Positions 1-7,089 of a stretch of 28,831 nucleotides of DNA are shown in pieces. The stretch comes from JAZRWQ01 sp045541395 (GTDB lineage: Bacteria; Bacillota; Clostridia; Oscillospirales; UMGS1783). Position numbers and translations under genes: made by a program. Under the pieces are notes generated by a model that saw nothing but the letters and a program-made list of their open reading frames with translations, was not told where the DNA came from and did not search any database. Positions within the stretch are counted from its first letter, which is position 1; each line of letters begins with the position of its first letter. The stretch lies in assembly GCA_045541395.1 (NCBI GenBank), contig JAZQIZ010000002.1:1-28831 (forward strand), read 5' to 3'.

Positions 1-140
1 TTAAAGAAATAATAGAATATCCCGATTTTATTATGCCGTCACCTATTAGGGGAAGAGATGATGAACCGGAAGACCTTACAATACCCTTCAGAACATATAA
101 TTTCACAATCCTGCCGCAGGACTACCCGCCTGCAAGCTGA
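1..140 (+). CDS. C-terminal end of a lipoprotein-family protein (5' end outside window)
   Basis: The frame is open from the window edge to TGA at 138-140. Its last residues are TILPQDYPPAS, the same C-terminus found in the two following lipoprotein genes. The rest of the visible part (about 46 residues) is acidic and not recognisable. The gene is the first visible member of a tandem family of divergent lipoproteins with a common end. It is followed directly by a hairpin terminator identical to those of its two neighbours. The start, signal peptide and function cannot be seen. Confidence 0.75.
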   Translation, partial: KEIIEYPDFIMPSPIRGRDDEPEDLTIPFRTYNFTILPQDYPPAS

Positions 141-142
141 AT

Positions 143-168
143 AAAACCCGACGAAAGTCGGGTTTTTT
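143..168 (+). terminator. Intrinsic terminator of first lipoprotein gene
   Basis: Perfect 10-bp stem AAAACCCGAC / GTCGGGTTTT with a GAAA tetraloop, running into a T-run. It starts two bases after the stop codon. The same hairpin follows the next two lipoprotein genes. Confidence 0.9.
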
Positions 169-266
169 AAATAAACTCCTATTCAAAATAAACCAATTAA
201 ATTTGTTACCGTTTTGTCATAATTTCTATTATTTATTAAAAACAAGGCATTTTTTCCATAACCGCA

Positions 267-295
267 TTGACATCGCCCCCTAAATATGGTACATT
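267..295 (+). promoter_or_regulatory. Sigma-A-type promoter of lipoprotein gene at 325
   Basis: A consensus -35 TTGACA (267-272) and -10 TACATT (290-295) are separated by 17 bp, about 30 bp upstream of the start codon. The same promoter, with two spacer changes, precedes the next lipoprotein gene. Confidence 0.8.
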
Positions 296-324
296 AAAAA
301 CAGGAAACAAAGTGAGGTATTATT

Positions 325-1287
325 ATGAAAAAAATTATTGTATTATTATCTGTACTATGTATATTGGCTGCTTGTTCTAAGACCGATATTCCACACTTAA
401 AAGATGAGAATAGCGGTTTGCCGTTACCGGAGACTGAATCAGAATCTGAAAATGCAGAAGATACAAATGTTGTTCCCATTGAAGAAAAAGACTTCAACAC
501 CATTATAGAATTGGACGAAGAAACTATTACAACATTTGATGATATAATTATAGAAGAAAGAGCCCAACATAAAACAGATATTAATTATCTTGAATTAATA
601 GATAACTCAACTCCTTTAGATGAACTACTCAGCAAAAATCACAAGGACGTTAAAGAAGAATATTTATGGTTTGTTTCTAATGCATCCGTGAATTCATTCA
701 TATCAGAAATCAGAGAGGGAAATTGGAGTACCAGGTGTCCTTTAAGCTCTTTAGAAAAATCAATTGGATCAGAAATTCAATTTGTTCGCTCGAATGGGAA
801 ATACTACAACGAAGAAATAAATGAAAATTATTATGCTTTGTATACGGTTTTCGAAACTGAAATTGGAGGGTATTTGTACTGCTGGTTTGATTACTATCCT
901 GAATCCGGTGAAACTTTTTGGAAGGAAGCTCTTTATTTAGATAAGACCTTAGAATATAATGATTTTAAAGAACTCAAAACAGGAGACGATATTGATAAAG
1001 TTGCTAAAATAACAAAAAGCGTATTAGGTTATAAAAAAAATCATATACAAACATATAAACACTTCTCTACTTTATTATTGACCGATGGAATCCTTGTTAT
1101 AGATTATGATGATTCGTGGAAAATAAAAGACATCCATTATAATGATAATTTTGTGTTTAGATCTGTTATTAGCCGTAAGTATAATAAAGAGATCAAATGG
1201 CTGGATAGAAATATAACAATCCTGCCGCAGGATTACCCGCCTGCAAGCTGTATAAAACCCGACGAAAGTCGGGTTTTTTTTAAATAA
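325..1287 (+). CDS. Putative secreted lipoprotein with stop-loss C-terminal extension
   Basis: Predicted 320-residue lipoprotein. It has a short basic N-terminus, a hydrophobic stretch and lipobox LAAC with Cys17, then an acidic low-complexity linker (about residues 25-60) and a globular domain. GAGG lies 7 nt before ATG. A segment around residue 180 (GGYLYCWFDYYPES) corresponds to GGYVYFFFDWYPES in the next gene, so the two are distant paralogs. The C-terminus contains the family ending TILPQDYPPAS, but the expected TGA is TGT at 1249-1251. Translation therefore continues 12 residues through the terminator hairpin to TAA at 1285-1287. No named family was recognised. It probably sits on the outer face of the membrane. 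Function unknown. Confidence 0.85.
   Translation: MKKIIVLLSVLCILAACSKTDIPHLKDENSGLPLPETESESENAEDTNVVPIEEKDFNTIIELDEETITTFDDIIIEERAQHKTDINYLELIDNSTPLDELLSKNHKDVKEEYLWFVSNASVNSFISEIREGNWSTRCPLSSLEKSIGSEIQFVRSNGKYYNEEINENYYALYTVFETEIGGYLYCWFDYYPESGETFWKEALYLDKTLEYNDFKELKTGDDIDKVAKITKSVLGYKKNHIQTYKHFSTLLLTDGILVIDYDDSWKIKDIHYNDNFVFRSVISRKYNKEIKWLDRNITILPQDYPPASCIKPDESRVFFK
1254..1281 (+). terminator. Terminator embedded in the read-through tail of the lipoprotein gene at 325
   Basis: Same stem AAAACCCGAC / GTCGGGTTTT with GAAA loop as at 143, with a longer T-run. Because the upstream stop codon is lost, the hairpin here is coding sequence. Transcripts that end at the T-run at the usual place would lack the TAA at 1285-1287. 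Confidence 0.85.
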
Positions 1288-1379
1288 TCCCCTATCTAAA
1301 ATAAACCAATTAAATTTGTTACCGTTTTGTCATAATTTCTATTATTTATTAAAAACAAGGCATTTTTTCCATAACCGCA

Positions 1380-1408
1380 TTGACATTGCACCCTAAATAT
1401 GGTACATT
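1380..1408 (+). promoter_or_regulatory. Sigma-A-type promoter of lipoprotein gene at 1492
   Basis: TTGACA (1380-1385), 17-bp spacer, TACATT (1403-1408). It is a duplicate of the promoter at 267-295, but here the leader to the gene is about 80 nt instead of 30. Confidence 0.8.
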
Positions 1409-1439
1409 AAAAACGGAAAATAAATGAAGGTACGGTCCA

Positions 1440-1472
1440 ATGGTTAATTTAATATCCGTTTATAGGCTTTAA
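1440..1472 (+). other. Possible 10-codon leader ORF before the third lipoprotein gene
   Basis: ATG at 1440 is preceded by GAAGG with about 9 nt spacing and followed by nine codons and TAA (MVNLISVYRL). It ends about 8 nt before the AGGTG ribosome site of the next gene. It may be the remnant of an original gene start left by recombination, or a chance ORF. Confidence 0.2.
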
Positions 1473-1491
1473 ATAATTATAGGTGTTAAAG

Positions 1492-2454
1492 ATGAAATTA
1501 TACAGATTTACAGCAGTTTTGTGTTTATTGTTTATTCTGTGCTCCTGCAAACATGGAACTGCGCAAAATAAAGAAGATACCGCGCCGCCTGCCAATGAGG
1601 ATGTATCGGTACAGGAATCCGCGCTTGAAAGCTCTGAATCTGAGGAATCTGCAGCGGATAAAGTTTTTCCGGATGTAGAAATTGTGGACTTTATAGGAGA
1701 ATGGGTTTCTGAAGGCGGACCTAAAGGTGTAATCTATGCCGTTTCTGACGAATCAAGTCAATTCAATAATGAGGAGTTATTTGTTGATATCGCACCTTTG
1801 GTAGACAACGAAACGGACTTGTCGGAATTATTAAATAATACCTACGTACTTACCCCATTTGAAACCTATTTGGTTATGCAATTTGATAGTTATCCTTATT
1901 ATCCTGACCGTATGGGATACCTTGAGCATATAACAATGAAAGCTACCAGCGCATATTTTGGCAAGGATATTACTTTTGTCCGAACAACAAATGATTTTGA
2001 GAATTCTGATGAGAACTGGCCCGGTAACGGAAAAAGGTGTTACACTGTTTTTAAATCCGAGTTAGGCGGGTACGTATATTTTTTCTTTGACTGGTATCCG
2101 GAGAGCACGGGATTAAATACGAAATTGCGCCAAGTACTCTATTGTTCCGATTTGTACAAATGCAGTGACTTGAGGCATATAAAAGATGGTGGGTATAGTA
2201 TGACTCAATTTATGGAGCTATACCCTGAATTCAAGTCTTTTAAAAAAACCGAAGTAAATAAAAACACCGGAATTTATATAAGGATTTTGTTAAAGGACGG
2301 TATATTCACCGGGACCGCGATTCAAAGAGGAGAAGGTATGGAATTTTACGCTACCAGGCTTCTGGAGGGTTCTATTATTTTTCCATATGAAGAAAACGAA
2401 GCGAACTCATTAAATGTTACAATTTTGCCGCAGGATTACCCGCCTGCAAGCTGA
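1492..2454 (+). CDS. Putative secreted lipoprotein, paralog of the gene at 325
   Basis: Predicted 320-residue lipoprotein starting at ATG 1492, chosen because AGGTG at 1481-1485 lies 6 nt upstream; an in-frame GTG at 1483 overlaps that site. N-terminal hydrophobic segment ends in lipobox LCSC (Cys19). A Glu/Ser-rich linker follows, then a domain with GGYVYFFFDWYPES matching the previous paralog. The C-terminus is TILPQDYPPAS followed by TGA. It is a single-gene transcription unit with its own promoter and terminator. No function is recognised. The family pattern (divergent bodies, shared end) fits a recombining surface lipoprotein family, but that is inference. Confidence 0.85.
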   Translation: MKLYRFTAVLCLLFILCSCKHGTAQNKEDTAPPANEDVSVQESALESSESEESAADKVFPDVEIVDFIGEWVSEGGPKGVIYAVSDESSQFNNEELFVDIAPLVDNETDLSELLNNTYVLTPFETYLVMQFDSYPYYPDRMGYLEHITMKATSAYFGKDITFVRTTNDFENSDENWPGNGKRCYTVFKSELGGYVYFFFDWYPESTGLNTKLRQVLYCSDLYKCSDLRHIKDGGYSMTQFMELYPEFKSFKKTEVNKNTGIYIRILLKDGIFTGTAIQRGEGMEFYATRLLEGSIIFPYEENEANSLNVTILPQDYPPAS

Positions 2455-2481
2455 ATAAAACCCGACGAAAGTCGGGTTTTT
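2419..2481 (+). repeat. Third, short copy of the lipoprotein 3'-end repeat
   Basis: Contains the codons for the shared C-terminus, TGA and the shared terminator hairpin. The similarity to 105-301 and 1216-1414 ends in the terminator T-run; the promoter beyond it (2484-2512) is unrelated. This marks the right end of the tandem family. Confidence 0.85.
2457..2481 (+). terminator. Intrinsic terminator of lipoprotein gene at 1492
   Basis: AAAACCCGAC-GAAA-GTCGGGTTTT followed by T, starting two bases after the stop codon. Identical stem to the two upstream copies. Confidence 0.9.
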
Positions 2482-2483
2482 GC

Positions 2484-2512
2484 TTGTTCATTTAAAATTA
2501 ATATGTTATAAT
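2484..2512 (+). promoter_or_regulatory. Promoter of secreted Fn3 protein gene
   Basis: -35 TTGTTC (2484-2489), 17-bp spacer, -10 TATAAT (2507-2512) with an extended TGT before it. It lies immediately after the preceding terminator. AAAGGAAG provides the ribosome site before ATG 2544. Confidence 0.8.
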
Positions 2513-2543
2513 TAAACCATAATTACCGAAAGGAAGCATTTTT

Positions 2544-4358
2544 ATGAGTAGATTCAAAAGAGTATTAAGTCTGATTCTGTTAGTGGTAATGGCAGTAGGC
2601 TTTGCTCCCGGCGTTTTGGCAGGCGGTGCAACAGATTTTTATGCCGTACCCGGTGTGTATATTAATTACACCCGCGAAGTTTCTTTCAATAAAACCCTTA
2701 CGGGGGCTCAGGCCTTTACGGCAATGATGACCGAGTATAAAGGCTCCGGCGAGGTTGAGCTTTTTGACACCTCAAGGCTTATTAAGGATTCCACCGGCGA
2801 GGACGTAAGCGCAAGCAATGATATCCTTGATGAAGACAGCACATACACCTTCGAGTATTATTTTTACCCCAGCAATCAGTATGAGTGGCCCTCCTCCATA
2901 TATTCTCTTTCCGAGAAGACAAATGCATCTCAGGTAAGCGATTTCTTTGTTAAGGTCAACGGGCAGGAAAGCGCAGATGCGCAGATACTGTATTATTACG
3001 GCGGCATAAAGGTTTACGTTCCCTTAGGCTACCCTTCCGATGCCAACCTTGAATCTCTGTATCTTACAGACTTAAGCTTCGGGTATGACCCTGACAAGCT
3101 TTTATTTGATACAAGCGTAACAGGTACTCAGTTTGTGGAGAGGCTTGCAGAGATAATTACCCTCCCCGAAAACGTGGAGCTGTATGACCAGTACGGCGGC
3201 GGTATTTATTTGAGGGATTCGGTTACAGGCAATAACGTTTGGGACGAAAAACTTCAGGCAGACAGAGACTATATCGTTCACGTTGAACTGCTGCCTCTTA
3301 ACGGCTATTTGTGGGCTGACGATATAAAACGCGGCGATATTTCCTACGCCACCGATACGGTCGTTTCCTTAAACGGGAAGAAGATCACCGAAGGTTATAC
3401 CAACCATAGCGAATATTCCAATATACTTGAGATCGCCATCAACATAGGAAAGCCTCAGTGCCCTCACAAGAACACCGTATCTCAGGTTCTCAAAAAGTCA
3501 ACGATCAGCTCAAACGGTGTTATTACCGTAAACTGCAGTGACTGCGGCTATTCTTACACCAAGTCTGTTGCCAAGGTCTCCAACGTTAAGCTTTCCTTTA
3601 CTAAGAAGAATTATACAGGCTCCGCCATTTCCGCCCCCACTTTAACCGTTAAGGATTCCAACGGCAAGGCTTTGGTTAAGGGCACAGATTATACAGTAAC
3701 AGGCCTTGTAAAGAGAACCAACGTTGGCCGTTATAAGGTAACCGTAACCTTTAAGGGTAATTACAGCGGCACCAAGACTTTGTATTACACCATTACCCCC
3801 AAAGCGCCCTCTTCCGTAAAGGTAAGGCTTCGCACCGTTACCGGCGGCTATGACGACGTTGTTTGCTCCTGGACAAAGGCAACAGGCGCTTCAGGCTATG
3901 CAGTATATTATAAGAAGGCTTCCGCTTCTACCTATACCCTCTTAGGCAGAACCACAGGCACTTCTATGACAAAGAAGGATCTTGCCGACGGCGTTAAATA
4001 CACCTTCAAGGTTGTTCCTTACTACACCTCCAACGGCACAAGATATACGTCCCTTGCTTCCAGAACCGCAAGTATTTACGCTCTTAAGAAGATAGCAACT
4101 CCTACCGTAACCGCTTCAAGCGGTAAAGTAAAGGTTAAGTGGGTAAACATTAACGGCGAAAGCGGTTATCAGATCTCCCGTTCCACCTCCAAGACAGGTA
4201 CCAATATTGTTTCTACCTACAGCACCACAAGCGGCAACTACAAAAACGTTTCTGCAACTGCAGGCAAGACTTATTATTATAAGGTAAGAGCCTATAAGGT
4301 AGTAAACGGAACAAAGGTATTCGGCCCCTGGTCAAGCGTAAGATCTTTTAAGCGATAA
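2544..4358 (+). CDS. Secreted Ig-like/fibronectin type III repeat protein
   Basis: 604 residues with a classical signal peptide (basic N-terminus, hydrophobic core, cleavage expected near residue 27 after VLA). Residues about 30-305 hold two related segments of unknown fold (FYAVPGVYINYTREVSFNKT and YLTDLSFGYDPDKLLFDTSV regions). Around residues 307-340 a Cys-His/CxxC pair (CPHK...CSDCG) could form a small metal knuckle. An Ig-like domain (SFTKKNYTG...LVKGTDYTV...GNYSG) follows, about residues 345-420. Two fibronectin type III domains (about 420-515 and 517-602) reach the C-terminus. No LPxTG, SLH or dockerin anchor is visible, so it is probably released or held by another partner. Codon choice (AAG, ACC, AAC) suggests good expression. 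Binding target unknown. Confidence 0.85.
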   Translation: MSRFKRVLSLILLVVMAVGFAPGVLAGGATDFYAVPGVYINYTREVSFNKTLTGAQAFTAMMTEYKGSGEVELFDTSRLIKDSTGEDVSASNDILDEDSTYTFEYYFYPSNQYEWPSSIYSLSEKTNASQVSDFFVKVNGQESADAQILYYYGGIKVYVPLGYPSDANLESLYLTDLSFGYDPDKLLFDTSVTGTQFVERLAEIITLPENVELYDQYGGGIYLRDSVTGNNVWDEKLQADRDYIVHVELLPLNGYLWADDIKRGDISYATDTVVSLNGKKITEGYTNHSEYSNILEIAINIGKPQCPHKNTVSQVLKKSTISSNGVITVNCSDCGYSYTKSVAKVSNVKLSFTKKNYTGSAISAPTLTVKDSNGKALVKGTDYTVTGLVKRTNVGRYKVTVTFKGNYSGTKTLYYTITPKAPSSVKVRLRTVTGGYDDVVCSWTKATGASGYAVYYKKASASTYTLLGRTTGTSMTKKDLADGVKYTFKVVPYYTSNGTRYTSLASRTASIYALKKIATPTVTASSGKVKVKWVNINGESGYQISRSTSKTGTNIVSTYSTTSGNYKNVSATAGKTYYYKVRAYKVVNGTKVFGPWSSVRSFKR

Positions 4359-4394
4359 AATTTATAAAAGCGGCACAGTATAACAAAAAATAAT

Positions 4395-4429
4395 AAGGTA
4401 ATAGCCTTTCTTTGGCTATTACCTTTTTT
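4395..4429. terminator. Bidirectional terminator between convergent genes
   Basis: Perfect 12-bp stem AAGGTAATAGCC / GGCTATTACCTT with a 7-nt loop. T-run on the right for the Fn3 gene and an A-rich left flank that is U-rich on the other strand, serving the converging DUF4186 gene. Confidence 0.9.
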
Positions 4430-4456
4430 GTTTGCAATAAATGTTCGGGGAGGGGC

Positions 4457-4813
4457 TTATCCCTTTAGCTGATCTTCTATCCAGGCCATAAGCAGGTTTA
4501 CTATTTTCTCCTGCTGGGCGGCGGAAAGCTCCTTATTTTTAGGCACCTTATACCATTTATTAAGACAGCCGCGGCAGCAGCAGGCCGTTGCGTGTTGGGC
4601 AATAAACACAGGGTGGCCTTTTAAGGGGGTTTGCTTCCCGTCATTTTCAATAAACTCAGGAGCAAGGCGCTCCTTTACAAAATCGAAAGCATGGGAGCGG
4701 ATAGTCTCCATTCCTTTTTGGTTTATATATTCAATGTCCTTGGCCTTTAATTTAAAGCTTGAACGGAATTTTGATTTAGAGAGCTTATCTAAAGCCTGCT
4801 GAAGGGTTGCCAT
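4457..4813 (-). CDS. DUF4186 family protein
   Basis: 118 residues from ATG at 4813. GAGGTG lies 6 nt before that ATG; an in-frame GTG at 4822 sits inside this ribosome site and is rejected as the start. The centre carries the signature of the DUF4186 family, HPVFIAQHATACCCRGCLNKW, with His and clustered Cys residues that look like a metal or cofactor site; the enzyme activity of the family is not established. The N-terminal 40 residues are basic and the C-terminus is helical. Single gene, convergent with the Fn3 gene and divergent from the ZIP transporter. No signal peptide, so cytoplasmic. Confidence 0.8.
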   Translation of the reverse strand: MATLQQALDKLSKSKFRSSFKLKAKDIEYINQKGMETIRSHAFDFVKERLAPEFIENDGKQTPLKGHPVFIAQHATACCCRGCLNKWYKVPKNKELSAAQQEKIVNLLMAWIEDQLKG

Positions 4814-4867
4814 TTTTATCACCTCAAATAGAATATAAACCTTTTTTAATAAAAATTCAACATAAAA

Positions 4868-4896
4868 TTGACATTAAGCGACCTTGCGGTTAAAAT
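4868..4896 (+). promoter_or_regulatory. Promoter of the ZIP transporter operon
   Basis: TTGACA (4868-4873), 17-bp spacer, TAAAAT (4891-4896), followed closely by the strong ribosome site AGGAGG (4901-4906). Confidence 0.8.
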
Positions 4897-4913
4897 AAAT
4901 AGGAGGTGTTTTT

Positions 4914-5666
4914 ATGGAAATGGTACTTCTGACAGCCCTTGGCGTTGGTTTGGCTACGGTCTTCGGCGCCGCATTGGGCTTTGCATTTAAAAAGTTTTCT
5001 TTAAAATTCTCAGATATAGTAATTGCCTTTGCGGCAGGAGTTATGCTTGCGGCGGCGGTGCTTGGGCTTATATTGCCTTCATTGGAATACGGCGGTAAAT
5101 TTAAAATTGCCGTTACAGTGGCAGGCATATTTGCAGGTGCCTGGAGCCTTAATTTAATAGACAAGCTGGTTCCTCACCTGCACCGCATTGCAGGTAAAGA
5201 GGCTGAAAGCCATAATAACAAGTCCCTTTCCAAGGTTCTTCTTTTTGTAATGGCAATAGCCATTCATAATTTACCCGAAGGAATTGCGGCAGGTGTTGGC
5301 TTTGGCGCAGGAAACGTTTCTAAGGCACTTTTAATAGCAGGCGGTATTGCTTTGCAGAATATTCCCGAGGGAATGGTTATAATAGGGCCTATGCTTGCCT
5401 CAGGTATTTCTAAAAAGCGCACCCTTCTTATTGCAGCGGCAACAGGGTTGGTTGAGGTAATAGGTACTCTTATAGGCTACTTCGCAGTAAGCATAAGCGC
5501 CTATATTTTGCCCTTTGCCCTTGCATTTGCAGGAGGAACTATGCTTTACGTTATAAGTGATGAAATGAACCCCGAAACTCACGCCCACGGCTCTCAGCGT
5601 GGCGCTACCTACGCTTTGCTTATAGGCTTTTGTATTATGCTTATAAGCGACGTGCTTTTAGGGTGA
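4914..5666 (+). CDS. ZIP family divalent metal transporter
   Basis: 250 residues, about eight hydrophobic segments, the usual size of a bacterial ZIP protein such as ZupT. The two metal-binding helices are clear: HNLPEG (His118, Asn119, Glu122) in helix IV and QNIPEG (Gln148, Asn149, Glu152) in helix V. A short His-containing loop (VPHLH, then KEAESHNN) lies between helices III and IV as in ZIP proteins. It imports Zn or another divalent metal across the cytoplasmic membrane; exact specificity cannot be read from sequence. First gene of an apparent three-gene unit with the DMT permease and a lipoprotein. No Zur- or Fur-like box was recognised. Confidence 0.92.
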   Translation: MEMVLLTALGVGLATVFGAALGFAFKKFSLKFSDIVIAFAAGVMLAAAVLGLILPSLEYGGKFKIAVTVAGIFAGAWSLNLIDKLVPHLHRIAGKEAESHNNKSLSKVLLFVMAIAIHNLPEGIAAGVGFGAGNVSKALLIAGGIALQNIPEGMVIIGPMLASGISKKRTLLIAAATGLVEVIGTLIGYFAVSISAYILPFALAFAGGTMLYVISDEMNPETHAHGSQRGATYALLIGFCIMLISDVLLG

Positions 5667-5670
5667 GCTT

Positions 5671-6552
5671 ATGAAAAAAGAAAATTCTTCAAAAATATTG
5701 TTGGCTCTTTCTATGGCCGTATTCGGCACCCTTGCCCCCTTTGTAAGAAATATCGGTGTGGCTTCAAGCGAGATCGCGCTGTATAGAGCAATTCTTGCAA
5801 TTTTGCTTATAGGCGCCTTCCTGCTTATAAAAAAAGAAAAGCTTGCCTTTAAGGAAGCCAAAAAGGAGATCCCCCTTTTATTCCTTTCGGGCGTTGCTAT
5901 GGGCTTTAACTGGATACTTTTATTTGAAGCCTATAAGTATACTACGGTGTCTACCGCCACTTTAAGCTATTACTTTGCCCCGGTTATTGTAACCGCCCTT
6001 TGCCCGCTGCTGTTTAAGGAGAAGCTTAGCCTCAAACAGGTAATATGTTTTGTGTTTTCAACTTTGGGTATAATTTTAATTACGGTCACAGGCTCATTAG
6101 GCGGCGGCAGTAACGATCTTACGGGCATACTCTTTGGCCTTGGAGCCGCCTGTCTTTATGCAACCGTTGTACTTATTAATAAATTCATTAAGAACGTTAC
6201 AGGTATTCACCGCACCTTTATGCAGTTTGTTTCTGCGGCGGCAGTGCTTTTGCCTTACGTGCTTATAACCGATGGTGTAAACGTAGGCGGCCTTAATTTA
6301 AAAGGCGTTGTATGCTTACTTATTGTAGGCTTTGTTCATACGGGGGTTTGCTACTGTATGTATTTTGGTGCCCTTTCAAATGTGAAAGGTCAAACCGCCT
6401 CCATCTTAAGCTATTTCGACCCTCTTGTGGCGGTTATAATTTCCGTAGTCTTACTTAAGGAGCCTATGGGCCTTTGGCAGATCATAGGCGGTGCCTTGAT
6501 CTTAGGCTTTACACTATTAAACGAAATTCAATTTAAAGGAGAAAGAAAATGA
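5671..6552 (+). CDS. EamA/DMT superfamily permease
   Basis: 293 residues with about ten hydrophobic helices arranged as two EamA halves (about residues 8-140 and 150-290), typical length for the drug/metabolite transporter superfamily. Start at ATG 5671, 5 bases after the ZIP stop codon, with AGGGTGAG as ribosome site overlapping the upstream gene end. It likely exports a small metabolite or amino acid; the substrate is not predictable. Its coupling to a ZIP transporter is by operon position only. Confidence 0.9.
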   Translation: MKKENSSKILLALSMAVFGTLAPFVRNIGVASSEIALYRAILAILLIGAFLLIKKEKLAFKEAKKEIPLLFLSGVAMGFNWILLFEAYKYTTVSTATLSYYFAPVIVTALCPLLFKEKLSLKQVICFVFSTLGIILITVTGSLGGGSNDLTGILFGLGAACLYATVVLINKFIKNVTGIHRTFMQFVSAAAVLLPYVLITDGVNVGGLNLKGVVCLLIVGFVHTGVCYCMYFGALSNVKGQTASILSYFDPLVAVIISVVLLKEPMGLWQIIGGALILGFTLLNEIQFKGERK

Positions 6553-7064
6553 AAAGAATAATTATTCTTGCCCTTGTTTTAATATTAGCCGCAGGCCTAT
6601 TTTCAGGCTGCGCCAAGGAAATAATTGAGCCCGATGCCGAAAAAATTGCAAAGCTGACTCAGTATGAAGGCAAAAACGGAATAAAGGTAAGTATGGATGA
6701 AGGCTTCACCCCAACCGAAATAGAAGGGGTAGACAGCGCTTGGCTTAAAGAAGGCATTGCCCTTTCCTGCAATATAGATACCTTCGATTACCTTGAAGAG
6801 CAGGGCTTTACCGTAAAGGATGAAAAGGATTACGCAAAGCAGGCTATTAAACAATACGGCCATAACGTTAAGCCTATGGTAAACGAATACGGCGTAACCT
6901 TCGTTACTTATAATCAGGTAATAAGAAATATGACTTATTCCTATGCCGCCTTCTATTATAAAGGCGAAAGCTCTTACCTTTGCGCCACCTTCACCTGCCC
7001 AACCGATAATTTCGAAGAATATAAAGACAGCTTCCATTTATGGTCCACTACTCTGGAATTTTAA
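6549..7064 (+). CDS. Small predicted lipoprotein
   Basis: 171 residues. N-terminal lipobox FSGC with Cys21 after a hydrophobic stretch. The start overlaps the DMT permease stop by ATGA, and AAAGGAG lies before it, so it is translationally coupled and third in the unit. The mature part of about 150 residues has no recognised motif; it is alpha/beta-like with many aromatic residues near the C-terminus. Probably membrane anchored on the outside. Function unknown. Confidence 0.85.
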   Translation: MKRIIILALVLILAAGLFSGCAKEIIEPDAEKIAKLTQYEGKNGIKVSMDEGFTPTEIEGVDSAWLKEGIALSCNIDTFDYLEEQGFTVKDEKDYAKQAIKQYGHNVKPMVNEYGVTFVTYNQVIRNMTYSYAAFYYKGESSYLCATFTCPTDNFEEYKDSFHLWSTTLEF

Positions 7065-7089
7065 AAAAGAGCCGAAAGGCTCTTTTTTT
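7063..7089. terminator. Bidirectional terminator
   Basis: Stem AAAAAAGAGCC / GGCTCTTTTTT with GAAA loop, flanked by A-run and T-run. It overlaps the end of the lipoprotein gene and abuts the stop codon of the converging AraC-type gene, so it can serve both strands. Confidence 0.9.

Larger units (their letters stand above)
105..301 (+). repeat. Direct repeat copy A: gene 3' end, terminator and next promoter
   Basis: This stretch recurs at 1216-1414 with about eight substitutions and a 2-nt T-run length difference (roughly 96 percent identical by eye). It contains the last coding codons of one lipoprotein gene, its terminator, an AT-rich spacer and the promoter of the next gene. The boundary pattern (end of one gene to promoter of the next) is what tandem duplication of a promoter-gene-terminator cassette would leave. 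A shorter third copy, covering only the gene end and terminator, is at 2419-2481. Confidence 0.9.
1216..1414 (+). repeat. Direct repeat copy B: gene 3' end, terminator and next promoter
   Basis: Near-identical second copy of 105-301. Differences seen: a silent C/T in the QDY codons, the stop codon TGA to TGT, two extra T in the terminator tail, four substitutions just after it and two in the promoter spacer. Similarity breaks off after the -10 region, where the two downstream genes diverge. Confidence 0.9.

Noticed and set aside
6603..7037. A 144-codon minus-strand open frame
   Set aside because: Complete shadow of the lipoprotein gene at 6549, which has a lipobox, ribosome site and operon position.
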